Source: Oscarella lobularis (Eukaryota > Porifera > Homoscleromorpha > Homosclerophorida > Oscarellidae). Taken from it: DNA of 64,000 nt. Below, piece after piece: positions 44,201-59,200 of the stretch (position 1 is the stretch's first letter; each line of letters begins with the position of its first letter). A model generated the notes under the pieces. The model did no database searches. It was not told where the DNA came from and was given only the letters and a program-made list of their open reading frames with translations. The stretch is from contig NC_089176.1 of assembly GCF_947507565.1 (NCBI RefSeq), positions 2,108,001 through 2,172,000 on the forward strand, read 5' to 3'. Made by a program: the position numbers and the translations under genes.

Positions 44201-47200
44201 TCCAATATCTAAGTCTGTAGCTCTAACCCTTCCGACTATCGTTCCTTTCTCTGCTCCATCTGCTAGAATTCCTTCGCTGTACCAAGTTTGATTCACAAAC
44301 TGCGGCGCGTTGTCGTTTTGATCAAGTATTCCGATTAGAACGCGTACGCTAGTAGATCGGCTCGTGAAGCGGCTCCTCGGTTGATGGCGTTCCTTTATGG
44401 AGACGGTAAGGGCTACGGACGAACGCTCTTCTCTGTCAATACTGCCTGACACCATGAGACTGCCTGTGTACTCGTCCACTTCAAACCAGCCCGCGTAGTT
44501 TCCCGAGAAAATTGCGTGATGAAACGCGGGAATAGTGAACTTATCCCAGTCATCTTTCTCGGAAGTGATGCGAGCTAGGCGATATTTCAAGGGAGCGTTT
44601 TCAACTACGCTCAATCGAATCGGATCTTCGTATCTGCAGTGAAGTCCCCACGTGCCTGGCGGGCATAAACACGTGTACGAACCAAGCAAATCAACGCACG
44701 TCGATCCGTCGGCGCAGCGATGATTTTCGCATTCGTTCGCCTCTCGATCGCATACTTTTCCGCCTCTTCCGAACGAACACCAGCATTGAAACGTCGCGTT
44801 CTTTTCTTTGCATAATGCCGACTCGTCTACGTAGCAAGGGTTGTTGGGACGCCTGAATGGAATGCAATCGCATGCGTCGCCGCGTCCGTCCGAGTCGAAA
44901 TCGCTTTGGTCCGGATTACGGTCGAGCAAGCAATTGTCACTCGCGTCAGGAATTCCGTCGCCGTCTTGGTCGCCTTATTATAAAATGAACGAAAAAAAGT
45001 AAGAAAATTGTTATCTTTCGAAAGGCAAGCTTACTTATGCAATGGCTGTAGTTCACCGATCCTTCATCTATTGTAGTTGTTTTCGAAGGGCAACTGTCAC
45101 ATGAAAGCATTCCTGATCTACTCTGATATGTTCCTTTAGGACAAGGAGTGCACTCTTCTAATCCTCCTTCCAAAGAGTAATGACCCGGTTGACAAGGCTC
45201 TGCAAAAAGAAAAGTCATTCTCAGATAAGAACAGTCAGAAATTTCTTACTTCTACAATCGCTCGCTGATAGAGATCCATTCCTAGAAGAAAATTGACCCG
45301 AAGGGCAAGGAACACACGCTTTCATGCCGAAAGAAGATTGGTAAGTATTTTCTTCGCATTGAGTGCAAGGAAGGTAGCCCGTAAAAGAGTACGTTCCCGG
45401 CGGACATGTGAAGGCGTAGTCCACTTTGACGTCAACGCGCATAGTATCCGAAAGCCGTCGGTAGCCAGAGTCTTCTGCTAAAATATCGATATAACAGGAG
45501 AGAGAGGACTGACTCAGCCGAAGATACAAGGGGTTAGAGAAGAAAACCCTTCCGTTCTTTGAGTCAATTTTCAGGTAATCACATGTTCCTCCTGTTATGC
45601 TGTAGTGCACTAGACCATTTTGTCCGGGATCCGGATCGTGTGCAATTGCTTCATAGACTACGTAGAATGATTTAGGAACGTCCACTTCGTTGATCACAAT
45701 AGACACTTGTTTAGTGAAAAATGCTGGAGAATGATCGTTCTTAGGAATGACTCTGATTTCATAGGAAGTCAAATTTCCAAGCACCGACTTATTTCGCGCT
45801 TCAACCAAAACGATTTCGTATACTCTTTCCAATTGGGAAACAGGATCTTCCTGTATCTGAATTTCGATGTTGGACAGAGCTTGATTCTCACTAAAATGAA
45901 CAACAAAGCTGGGAGGCAATTTGATATTTGCCACAGAAGTCGAATATGATCCATCTGCAAGTCTTCTCCTAACGAACCAAGTTGCACTAACGCTACTGTA
46001 GAGTCCTTTGGAACGTCGGACGGGTATAACTATTGTATCCTTATCCTCCTCGAAGACAACAGTTCCGTTCTTAGCAAACTCAATAGCACCGTACGGGCTG
46101 TCATTCTCTTCAATCGTTATCTCCAGTATTGCATTTGATCCACGAATGACGTGTGGCCAAGAAGAACTAATAACTATTCTGTAGGTAGCATTTAGCTCAG
46201 GAACGGCGTCATCAACAATTGTGAATCCGATAAGACTAGGTTCCTTTCCGAATATTTGCCATGCGTCTTGAGTCAGCCGTATTTGATCGCTAATTTCGTT
46301 GCCATCTTTGTCCTCAATTCTCGTTTTAAAAGTCACTGGCAAACTTTCGTATTTGGGGTTTGAGCAATAGCGGCCGACCGAGTAGAAGTAAGTTTCTGCT
46401 CTCTCCTTCACATGTATTTCCTTGCGACCCTCCAGAAATTGAACAGCACCAAATGAATATTGGCTGGGAGAGAACAGCATAATAGTGGTCGCTTCCTGTT
46501 TAATTTCAATGCTCGTGTAATGACTACTGTCAGCAAAAATTCTTAGCAATCCACTGGCAAAAGGCACGCCTTTCAGCGTCTTAGTATTTAGGTTAATAAT
46601 TCGAAAGGTTTCGTTGGGACTGAAGTAAACAACGCCGCTTTGAGTAGCGGACGACAGAAACCCTTGAAGGGGTTTCATCTCCCAATTCAAAGGCATTCCA
46701 CTGGCTCGCCCTCGTGTCCGATAAACAGGTATGGACAAGACGTCTTGACCAATGTCGTCGCAAGTGTAACCATCATTTCTCATCGCAAAAGCGTGATTGT
46801 CGCTAAAATTGTAGTAGAGAACAACTTGAACGCCAGAGTGGATCAGATCTTTTATCTCCGCTGATACCGTCATTTCTCCGTCAGCATTTTCGAGAGTTTG
46901 TTGCACGAACACCCATTCCGAATTTTTCCAGAAAAAGACCCAACCCATAACAGAACTTTCGTCTTTCGGCTGAAGGTCTTCGGAATTAAAACTCACACGA
47001 AAGACCGGCGAACTGCCGCCCTCGTTCCATGGTGATGACCCAAACATGTATGCTGAAAAATGGGCGTAGATTAACTAAAGGTAACAAAATTAGGTTGATA
47101 CTATGATTTACGTGAGAACTCTTACTCCTTCTTCCGGTGGTTTTTGTCTGTAAGGATCAATAACACCTTCAGGAACAGTCGAACCGTCGAAAATTAATTC

Positions 47201-50200
47201 ATACACTTCAACAATTGTCTGATCGGGAAATGCCTTAGCTGGAATCTCGAGAATTCCTGTCGTTCGATCCAGGCCGTTCTCTTTTTCTTCTGTGCTATTT
47301 GAAGGCGGAAACGGAGGAATACTGACATCCATCTCAAAGTCGTTTGTATACAATGACACTGGAAGACCGCCTTCTATAACGGCTCTGTTCTTGTCACTGA
47401 TTTCAATCCCGTCGCTTCTCATTTTGGCCGAAAGTTGAGCTCCGTTAGTTACTACAAGTTCCACGTAATAACGCTCTTTCAGTTCTAGAGTGATATTGTT
47501 GAACATCCACTCAGTTTGATTTCCGGCAGCGGCGTAGAAATTCCCGGGAACAATAACAGCGTTGTACTCATAAATATCACTTTCTACGTCCTCCGCTGCC
47601 CAATTTGCTTTCAGGTAAGTTGTTGCCATTTGAAAGTCCAAGTCGACAGATCCGGCATCACCTTCTTGGACGAATTTTATTTTAGGAGGAGATAAATCGA
47701 TTAGAAGGCCAAGAGATGAATTAGACGAGTTCAGAAGAGCCCAATTCACGGCAATAACGGTCGAGAAATAGGTCTCTCTGTCAGCAAACTTTCCAATGCA
47801 CTTTCGGCATACAACTTGGGTAGTATTGGCGCTGACTTCTTCAAACGGAGACGTGTCACAATTTCCCGGAGACGTTCCAACGCACCATAGATACTTCAGT
47901 ATGTCTGTCTCCGGATCGTAAAAGCTGCTCCAACTCACAACCAAGACGTACTCCTGTGAGCCCGCATATAAAATGTCCGATTGATTCCTTCCGTTGTGTA
48001 CCATACCAACCACGGGCGGAGTGAAATCAACAGTGATTCTTTCTGACGAAACTGTAGCCGTCTTTTCTCCTTCGGTCTCAGCGTCCACTTCGATGACGTA
48101 ATTCACGCCGCCTTTTAGATTGAGACTGGGCGAAATCAAGTCAATAGTAGTTTGATCCTTTTCAAGGCATTGACTGTTGTTGCAGTGCGTGCAGTCATCG
48201 TGAGCTCCACCCGAACTTGCTTTGCCCACACAAGGATAACACTCGAAAATAAAAGAGTCGAGAGTTTTTCGACTTCTTTCCTTGTTGATATTGCAGAAAG
48301 CGGCTAGGTGCACTCTGAGCATCAGATTGTCGTCTGTGCCAAAAGCAACCATTTCGTCCTTGATGCTGATTGTATGAGGTAGGTACTTTGAAGAAAGTTC
48401 AACTCCGCCTATCTGCTGGCAAAGACCGTCACTTTCAAATCTCGGCTGAAATAGCGTGACGTACAAGCGATCTTTTCCAATAGTGACAACCTGGGTGTAG
48501 TTGAAAGGTAGGGTCTGATCTAATTCCATGAAGTTAGCTAGCGACTTTTCGCGTTGAAAAGCTTCACAGAGAGGCTTGAATTCGAAGGAGTAAAACGATA
48601 CTTTTCTTTCAGCAGAAACGGCAATTACGTTTGTCTTGGGAAGTAACTTGGCCGATAGGAGACCTGGAACGTGATTATCATCTCCTATTCTGGTACACGG
48701 CTCACTCCTGCTGCACGAAAACAAAAGTAATATATCGCGGTCTCTAACGAGGATATTTCCAATGTCGTCAGATGATACGTCAGAGCCGCACGTGTTTGGT
48801 GCGCTGAAAACATTTTGTTGGAGCTTCCATATCAACTCCGAACCTTTACCAGACGAGCTAATTAGGCCGTATAGTACAAAATCGTGTCCATTGCAGTGAA
48901 CGTTGACGACGATGGTGGTCCAGTCGTTGAACAAGGAAACTGCGCTGCAAAATCTTCCTGACGGCTCTTTGTCTACTGAATGGCAAACGCTCGGCAACGA
49001 AACGTAACCATGTAGTGTAATGCCATCTGGACTGACACCAAAAACAAGAACTCGGTCGTCATAAACCACCAAAGTAACTTCGTCACCATCACCAAAAATC
49101 TGAGGCGTTTCGTTCGACGTAGTGTTCGGCAAAAACATTTGCCTTGTCGAAGGATCCGTTATTTTCATGAAAGTTACAGAAACTGCATCAGCAAGTGCTA
49201 GTCGCCTGAATGAAATCAATTTAGACGCTGATCTAATGCCTAAACTGAGAAGCCCGTAAGACAAATGCGACGAAGCGTAGGAAATCGGCAAAGCTCCAAT
49301 GTCTCGGCAGCAAGGAGATAGAGGAGAGACATAGGTGCCAATATCTGTGGCTTTCATTATCTTAACCGTGTCAGTGCCGTTGGCTCCCGTCTCGTTTATG
49401 GTCGTATTCGTCTCTCGCAAAACGGAGAAGGTAAAATGAGTTGAAGGCGTCAGAATGTTAGACGAATTACTGGAAGAATAATTTGAAGAGTAATTCAGAG
49501 GACAAAGGATGTGCGCTGGCTTCCTCAGCTCGATTGTTCCAGAAAGGTGATGCCTATCGCGCGACGCTCTGTCCGAACCAACGTCAAAACAAAGTTCATT
49601 TGGAACGTAACGGATTCCGTCCGAAGTTACGGTAACCGATAATCCTGCACCGTTGTGCGCCGTGACGGCGACCGTGTAGCGATAGCCTGGCTTCATTCCC
49701 CCATTTACAGCAGTTGTGAAATTGCTGTGTTCAGTCAAATTGACCGTCGTAGCGACGGAAGTGCCGAGTGACCAGGAATTCGTTGCCTCAACAAACGAAT
49801 GTTCGAAAACGGTGTAATTATAACCGGCTATACCGCTTTCCAGATCCACGAAATCTGTCCAGTAGGCGGAAATGAGGCTCTGAGTGGAAAGGTAGTCTTT
49901 GTCATTTTCCATATCGGGTAGCCCGTCGAAAACAAATCCCCCGAGAGGTCTTGTATTATCAACCATAACGCCGTCAGAGCTCACCTCAGTCGTAAGACCA
50001 GCTCTATTGATTGCCTTGATGTGAGACACAACTCGCGTTCCTGGTTGGAGCACGTGGCCAGAAGCAATTGCGTGCATCGATTGGCCAACATTCCTTTCGT
50101 TTATGTAATCCAACTCGGACGTCGTTCGATTTATAATCACTTTCCACGTGTAGTAGTCAACGTTACTTTCCTCGTCAATAAACTCCGTCCAACTGACGGA

Positions 50201-53200
50201 GAAGACAGTCGGACTCTTTTGATAATCGATGTCAACAAAGTCGATTCCGTCGTAAACTTCTCCAGCGATCGGCGGGGTGATATCGATCAGTACGCCGTTC
50301 GATCGCGAAGAAACGCTCGTGAAGTTAACGCGATTGACGGCGTATACAGTCACCGAATATTTGATTCCGTGCAGTAGAAGGAGTCCATAAAAGTCAACGT
50401 TCAAATTCAGTTGGGTGCTTTGGCACGCCAACGTCTCGCTCGTGTTATCGTATCCGTAGCAAGCTCTGTACTCCGTAATTCCGCTTTGCGCATCGAAAAA
50501 TCCAAGCCATCGCGCCGATAGGTGAGTGACATTTGACTGGAATTCTAGGTCGTCTTCGGCGCCGGTACCGTCGAACACACGGCCAGTCTCTGGTATCGTC
50601 CTATCAATGATGATGTGAGCGTGCGTCGCCACTTCCGAATACAGACCAACCAAATTGAACGCAAGCACTTGAGCCTTGTAAGGAATACCGTCTGCGAGAC
50701 CAGCTCCTTCCAACGAGATGTTAGTCAAAAGCCCGACGTCGAAGAAGTCGTTTGTCGACCTTCCCTCGCTTCCTGTCGCCACAATAGCAACGTGGTAACG
50801 AGAAATGCTCGTTTCGTTCTCATAAAATCCTATCCAAGACAACAATAGGTCAGTAGTGTCTGACAGATAATCAGGTGCCGGGTGACCGGACAGAATGAAA
50901 CGAGCAGAGCCAACTGTTGGCGGAGTAGTATCGACTAAATATCCGTTTGAATACGTCGTCGTCGTCATTCCCGCAATGTTCTCGCAGGCGACGCTAATAT
51001 AGACCTGCCACCCAGAAGGAATAGAGTGACCAGTGGACGACGCTTTCGTAGCGAGTTCTACGCCGGTGCGAGAAACGATGTCGGACGTGTATTTATGACT
51101 TCCGGCCCACCACGAGCAATTCGTTATCGAACTGATATCGTCTTGGAACTGATCCCAACTGGCTGAAACAGTCGAACTGCTATTAGAGTAATCCACGTCC
51201 GGTCTTCTTGCTCCGTCAAAAACTTGACCACCAAGAGGAGGCGTGCTGTCGATGACGACGCCGCTGGAACACGCCGACTGGCCCAAACCGGCTTTGTTTA
51301 TAGCATAAACTGTCGCAAAATAGTTGCGACCGTGCTCCAGATTGAGCGCCAGAACTGTCGCGCTTTCTTTGGTGGTGGGAACTTCGTGGCACGCTCGAAC
51401 GTCGTGGCTGAAAGGGCTGCTTCCAATGCACCAAACGTAATGATCGATAGGCGATTCTGTATCGTAGAAATCGGACCACTGAAAAGACATGCGTGAGGTC
51501 GATGACTGATACTCGACGTCGCGCGCACCGCTCCCGTCAATGACGACTCCGCCTGTTGGCGGTGAATCGTCGAATACAGTACAATTTGACTGGGCCAACG
51601 ACGTAAGACCAGCTCTGTTTTGAACGTGCACTTCCGCATAGTAGCACAAGCCCATCGAAAGAGCTAGACTTGTCGAAACCGACGTTACGTTCCTGACTTT
51701 CACGTTCGTAGCTGCGCAAGAGTAGGTCGTCGTGTTAGAACACAGTGACCAGGAGGTTGACCCGATGCCGGATTCGTCGTCGTCCACGCTCCAAAAGAAC
51801 GCTATCTCGCCCGTCCACGCTTCGTAGGCCGCGTACGTGCTACCGCGAGTTCCAAGTCGAACAAAGAGAATCATAGGCGCAGTATTATCGACAGTAAAAC
51901 CGCTGGACGAAACGAGAGTCGTCCGCCCAAGTTTATTGACGGCTTCCACCAAATTGTAAAAGACTTTTCCGTGCGTAAGGCTGATTCCCGATACAGAAGC
52001 GCTCGTTTTCAGCCCTACATTTTTGAGTGGTAGTATATCTGCGGCGTAGGGAGTCGTACCAATGCCCCAGCGGTACTCGACTACGCCACCGTAAAAGCCG
52101 AACCAGTTTCCGGACACAGCTGTCGTAGACGCTTGATACGCTTGCTCATTATCTTCGGAGCCGTCGACGACGGTGCCGCGCAACGTTGACGACTGTACGG
52201 TTCTCAAAGCGCCGGACGAAAGCGTAGACGAGAGCCCAACGCTGTTTTTGGCTGTTAGCGTAGCATAATAGGTCGTGTTTCGATTCAGGCGAAGCTTTAG
52301 GGAGATTCCAGAAGATGTTGTCGGTGTGACGGAAACTTCTTCGTCGCATACTAGAGGTCCTGGTCCTATACAAATGCGAAGAGAGCGCACGAAACTCTCT
52401 CGGTCCAAAACGGGTTGCCACCGAAGAGAAACGACTGTCCTTTGACTAGATTCTTCTTCAACCGCCACAAAAGTAAGTTCTCCTTTCATCTCAGGAGGTG
52501 TGGAGTCAAAAACGATGCAGTCTGATTCACTTTGATTTGATAAGCCTGCTCTATTGTACGCAACAACACGAGCAACGTAGCACTGTCCTTCAGAGAGACT
52601 ACTTATTCCGTCCTTTGAGACTTCCGTCAGGTTATGGACGTTCTCCAACGAGACAGCGCACTCTTCAGTATCTTCTAAGCACAAGGACCATTCGTAGTAA
52701 TCGATTCCGCTTTCGTCGTCATGGAATCCTTTCCATTGAACGATCAAAGGGTCTAGAGAGCTGAGAAATTTTCCTTCACCGACTTCGACCTTTCCAGCAA
52801 GCGGAGCAGAACGGTCGACAACGATTTTATTCGATGACTCTTGGCCACGTAATCCTACGCTGTTTACCGCTGCAATTGTAACAAAACTTTCCTCTCCAGG
52901 CGTAAATAATTGAGAATCTACGTCATAGTACTGTTCAAGCCCCACATACGTTTCAGGCAATATATCAGATCCTGATATATTGGTTCCGGCGGATATGTAA
53001 TATTCAACGATCTTCGTTTCGTTGTCAATGAATGTATCCCAGGTGATGTGAATGCTTCCTGTTCCCGTGTAGTAGCTTATGTCTTTCGCTACAAATCGGC
53101 CTTGCGGAGGAGTCACGTCACGCTTAAGGGGAGGGGCTTGTCCAGTAACGCTATTTCCAGCTTTGTCGTACGCCGTCACGGAGACATAGTAGACGGTTCC

Positions 53201-56200
53201 TTGAACGAACTCAACGGTATTTCGACTTATAGCAGTAGTTGCTGGGCCAACTGAAGTCGCGTTTAGAACGTTTTCGGTTCCGGGAGCCGTTCCAATCGAC
53301 CATTCGTAGTGGCTTAGCCCGCCTGTATCCCAAAAGTCTTTCCACTGAGCTTTCATATGCTTTCCATTTTTGGTCCAAACAGCCGCAACTGTTCCTCTGT
53401 TTGGTTTTATAAAGTCAAAGAGTACGCTGTGAGAAACTTGCGTCGTAGAATATCCAGCCTTGTTGAATGCTGTCATTGTCAAATAAGCAGCTTGTACATA
53501 TTGAGTAAATTTTATATTTTCCATCTTCACTTTGTATTGCCGCCTTGATGAATCCAGCTCTATTTTAGGCAGCAAATCTTCTGTATGCGCTGCTGTTCCG
53601 ATTGAAAGCTGATATTTTGCAATCAAACTTTCGCTGTCAGAGCAATTCCACGAAACCCAAACGCTGCCTTGGAGTGAAATATACCTCAGATTTCTTGTTA
53701 GTCCAAATTGCAGATGATGAAATAGAGGTGGCGTAGTATCAACTGTGAAACCATCAGAAAATGACGCAACTGTCAATTCGCTGCGAGCGTCGTGAGCAAT
53801 CACAGTAACAAAGTAAGTGTTGCCATGTAACAGCAGTCCGTGTAGTATCACATGAGCGCTGGTGGCTTGTTTAACGTCAACTGGGTTCTGAACGGAAAAA
53901 TCGTTTGGAGCCAAACCAACGCCCCAAGTGTAGCTTGCAATGCCATCGGGACTGCGAAATTTTTCCCACCGAGCCCAAACTCCGTCTGTATGAGGCTGAT
54001 AGTTTTCGTCCGCATAGCCAGCTCCGTCAAAGACGGCACCAGGAGAAATTGCGCGAAAGTTTACTGTAAAATACTCCGATTGCTTGTAAGACGTCAAGCG
54101 AACGCCATTTTCAGCTTGAATTACCACGCTGTAGTCACTTCCGTCACGTAAAGTGAATCCGGCTACTTGAGCAGAATTTTGACTAAGAGCTTCATCGGGT
54201 AAACGCTGCAGCGGTTTGCCGCCCTTTCCCTGCAGGCCCCAAAATAGTCTAACAACGTTTGACTCGACGTCATAAATTTGTTCCCAAGAAATTAGTATTG
54301 TGGCGTCTTTGATTTCAGTTTCTTGTATGTCTCGTTCGGGATAAAGTACTGTCACTTTCAAGTCACCGACGAATACGGGCGCTGTCCTATCACTGACAGA
54401 AACTTCGGTTTCATAAGCTCTAGCCTGAGCCTCGTTGACAACATACAAAGTAAAGTAGTAGACAGTGGCTTCCGAATCAGCAATTTTTAGAGATACGTCA
54501 GACGCATGTCCAGCTGAAGTCAAGGGCACTATGTCCTCTTTTCCTTCCTCGGTTCCTACAGAATACAGAGACTCGGCAACGCGTGTTTCTGAATCCTCTG
54601 CTAACCATCGTAGATAAAAGACTGATTCCGAGGGTTTGTACAATACTAAATAATAAACAATTTGAGGAGGAGTCGAGTCCACAATGACGCCATTGCTGAA
54701 GAGCTTCGCCACCAGGCCGGCTCCATTTTGCAACAAAAGCTGAGTAAAAAGGTGATCTCCTTGTGTAACGTTGTATTCATATGCGTGTGCTACGGTGATA
54801 TCAGTGGGAACAATCATATTCCACGTCTCTTTCTTTCTTTCGTTGACTACAGTCCAACGGATTTGCGAGATTCCTGATACATCATCTTCACAAATCCAAT
54901 TTGCAGAATAAGGCTCATCTACAGATTGAAACATGACGTCACTCCCTACTTTTGGTCCGTCGTAAACAAAAGTACACATGGGCACGGTCGAGTCGACCGT
55001 TATTCCACTCGTAGAGCCTTTCGCGGACAGTCCGACGTTATTGTAGCCGGTAACAGTTATGACGTAGAAGCCTCCTTGTGTCAACACAACAGGCATAGTT
55101 ACTTCGCTCCTTTCAAACACTACTGTTTTGTCACTGCCTTCTTCAGGCGGTGGAGACACGCTCACCACGTATTGACTAATACCGCTCTGAATGTCGCTAA
55201 TTAGCCAGTTTGCTGAAATTCCTTGTAGTTCTGCTTGAAATTCAGCGTCACGTCCCAACTCTAAACCATCGTAAACGTACTCCACGACAGGTGGAGAGGT
55301 ATCAACCAAGAAACCGTTCGTAACGTAAACAGATCGAAGGCCCACTTCATTGAAGAGAACAACAGTCGAAAAGAATTTGATTCCGTCAGGCAGTGAAACG
55401 TTGTTTGTGCTTGCTTCAACGGAATCGGCATCTACAGGCACATCTACGACGCTGTCGTCGTACTGATAAACTCCCATCAGCCAACTCATGTTCACTATCT
55501 TGGTGACGTCTTCCTCGCAGTTCCAGTTTACGGCTGCAAAGCGCGGCGTCGTCTCAAAATCAACGTCGTTCGTTAGCCCATCCCCGACGTGAAAACACGT
55601 TGGCGGTGTCGTGTCTATTTGGACTCCGTCTGACATAAAACTTGTTGTCAGTCCAGCAGAGTTGACAACTCGAACCACTGCGTAGTAGGTGGACGCTTGC
55701 TTCAGTTCCACGTTTTGGTATCGCCCCGTGAGAAGGCTTCCAAAGCTGCGGAAAGGATAAGCGAACTTTTGCCCAGCCGGGTCGATTGCTATTCCAAGTA
55801 GATATTCCTCAATCAGCGTTTCTTCTTCGTTGCACGGATCCCACCGAGCTACAAACACGCTTCCCATCGACGTAATGTCAGCTTCACCAGTTTCTCCGTC
55901 GTAAACGCTTCCAGAGCAAATCGGTCCCGACATATCAACGACAAGACCGTTAGAAACTGACACAGAGAAAAGGCCGACGTAGTCAATAGCCTTCACGTTA
56001 CATATATATTGATGTCCAGACACCAAGGTAAGATCGTCAAGGACTGCCGTACTAGCCAGCTGAGAAACGGTTTCATATGACATGGGAGTAGCGTCATTTT
56101 CGCTAATTCCGACTTGAAGTTCAGAGATTCCAGACTCGTAGTCGTCGATCCATCGCCACAAGCACCACATGGTCGTGTTTGTTGTCTGGTAGTCAATGTC

Positions 56201-59200
56201 GTAGACATCCCAGCCATCTTGAACGTATCCTTCTGAAGGAGGCCTGTAGTCGACTAGAAATCCGTCCGATGTTACAGCGGTGCGAAGACCGGCCGCGTTT
56301 GTAATTCGCACTGTGACAAAATAGGAATGACCCAAAGAAAGACTGGCCAGTGGGTAATGAGCTGAATTCGTATCAAGAGGCGATGTAAACTCGAGCAAAT
56401 CTGTTCCACCGCTATACGAACCTATTGCCCAGTCTCTAAAGACAATTTCTGTCACGTCTTCATCGGAAAACCAGCTGATGCCAAGATTGATATCAGGTTT
56501 TTCCAAATAGTCAATGTCTTCTCTGACCGAACTGTCGTAGTCATACTCAATTAGATCTTCCAGAACAGGAGAGGTCGTGTCAATCACCGTTCCGTTTGAC
56601 GTGGTTTCGACGCGACGACCAGCAAAATTATACGCTCTCAAAACAAAACGATAAAAACCTCCTTGCCTGCCGTCAATCACTCTTCCCATAGAATAGAAAC
56701 TCGGTGCTGCAAACTGCCAGAGTGCCATTTCAACGCCATTTTCGTCAATAACGTTCGTTTCAACGTGACTGATGCCACTTTCTCTGTCGCGAAACTCGAA
56801 AGACGCACACGGTCGTTTGATGGGCCTATAGGGATTATCAGGCGGCCAAATGTCTACAGTTTCGTAAGATTGACAGACTTTGAAATTTCCAAACGCTGAT
56901 GTACTTTCTGTCCAAGCGTCAATATCAACGCCGAAATTCTGGCCGTCATATAGTCTTCCCTCAAGTGGCACACTGCTGTCAACAAGCACGCCGTCAGTTT
57001 CAATTAGCGCACTGAGTCCAGCTTCATTTTTGGCTCGTACGGCGACGCGATAAATTTCTCCACTATTCAATACCAAGTCAGAGAAGCAGATGCTTGTTTT
57101 CTGTAGAACGTTGTGTTCCTTCAGCAGCAAAGTGCCATTGAAAGTGAAGATAGAAACGTAGTAATTTTCGATGGGGCTCTCCAGCTCCACGAACGCGTTC
57201 AGCCACCGAGCACAGATCTCTCGATCTGAGATCTGAAAGTCGATGTCGGGAGAGTGAACAGCTCCGCCGCCGTCGCCGTCTCGCAAATAGATGTCGCCGT
57301 AGCTCGGCGCTGTGCTATCAACCAATACGCCGTCTGACCAAAAAGTGGTAATTAGAGCGGCTTTGTTCACCGCTTTTCCGGTGACGTAATAGCGGTTTGC
57401 GTGTTCAGCTTGAAAGTATGGGAAAATCACTGTAGTCGTACCATTAGGTCCAAAGCCCGCATCTTCGAAGCGAAGCACGTCTGTTCCCCCTTTGTAGCTT
57501 CCAACAGCAGCCCGAACAGAATCGATTCCACTTTCGGGATCCTGGCAAGTCCAAGTGGCTCCGAAGTGCGTCAGATTCGCCGCATAGTCGACGTCGTCTT
57601 CGTAGCCGGGAAGAAGATCCAGAATTTCCGAACAAATTGGATTTGTCGGATCTACGATCATGCCGTCGGAAGTGAATTTATCATTTAGGCCAGCTTGATT
57701 CCACGCTACTACGTAAGCCGTGTACGTCTCTTTGGGAACCAGACGAAGGTCTTCTCTGTAGCCAAAATAATGGTAAACTCGTTCCAATTCGAATTGGCTT
57801 CTACCAGACGAATCAGCAACCGTCCAATCAAAATAATCCATTCCGCTTTCGTCGTCGAAAATTCCCAACCAGCAAGCCTTGAAACTGTGCTGGGCTAGTT
57901 GATAGTCGTAGTCCTCAACGCAGTCATACGAGCCATCCATAACAGGAATATCTCCTATAAGAGGAATAGTGTGATCGATAAGGACGCCATCTGTCGTAAC
58001 AACTGCCTCCATGTTGACGGAGTTCATGGTTCTAAAAGACACGTAGTATGTTGTCTTGTGTTTCAAAGTCAAATGGCTATTTGCAAGGTCCTTCGACTGT
58101 AACGTGTCCGTGAATGGCTGAATGTCCTCGCCGCCTTTCGTCGTTCCAATGGCCCATTCAGCTATTACAAGGCTCGACTCGTCTTCGACGATGTCGTCGT
58201 AACTAGCTCGAATCACGTTGTAGCTATGATCGAAGTCGGTATCTTTGAATTTGGTACCGTCACGAAGCTTCACCACCTCGGGCGGCGTTAGGTCAGCCAA
58301 AAAGGGCTCCGCCGACATAGACGAAGTCAGGCCTACCGAATTATGGCAAGTCACTGTCACCGTAACATAAGACCCATGGCCGAATAGCAAACCGTCGATT
58401 ATAGCCGTTTCCGCATCGTAAACGTCCCTATCTTTAACCAGTGCCGCTATACCAGACGTTGATTTCGCTGTTACAGTATAGTGCAACCACTCGGATTCGG
58501 GATCTTGAAAACCGACCATATCTACAGTTAATGATCGAGCATCGTTTTGTTTCGCCGTTACAATTGCCTTTTCTGTTTCCGGAGGAGTGCTATCGGGAGT
58601 GGAAAAACAGATTTCCGGGATCAGAGTAAGCTCTTGCTGAGGATACGACCAGGAGAAAAGATCTTGCCAAACGGTGTAAATCACGCCCCATTCGAATGTG
58701 CATTCCCACACTTTCCAACTAGGGCAATGCATTATCGGTCCCATTATACCAAAACCGACGCTCAGAGTAATCGTGATTGGCCTAATTTCAACTTTAAAGT
58801 CTGCACAAGCCGTCAATACGGCGCCTCTAATGCTAAGATCAACAGTCGGCACAAACGTTGTATCCATGATGGTAATATCCAATTTCAATGACGCCGAAGC
58901 GATGCCGACCGTTACAGTGACTTCGCCGGTTAGTGTCAGCGATCCTTCTGGTAAAAGAGACGCTGACACTGTTTTAGCAAGCGGACACAAGGCTGCTTCG
59001 TAATTGACCGTCAGTCGTCCCGATACGATAAATTCTAGCGACAAAATAATTCCTATGTATTCTGCCACTACTATCCACTCCGAGTCACACTCGGAATCGA
59101 GATCGGGAAATTCGCACGTCTTATAGAAAATCTTGTCTTTGCTGTAAAGTTCGCCGGTGCCTGTAAAACAATCAGACGTATCTTGCTCGTCTTCCTCTCG

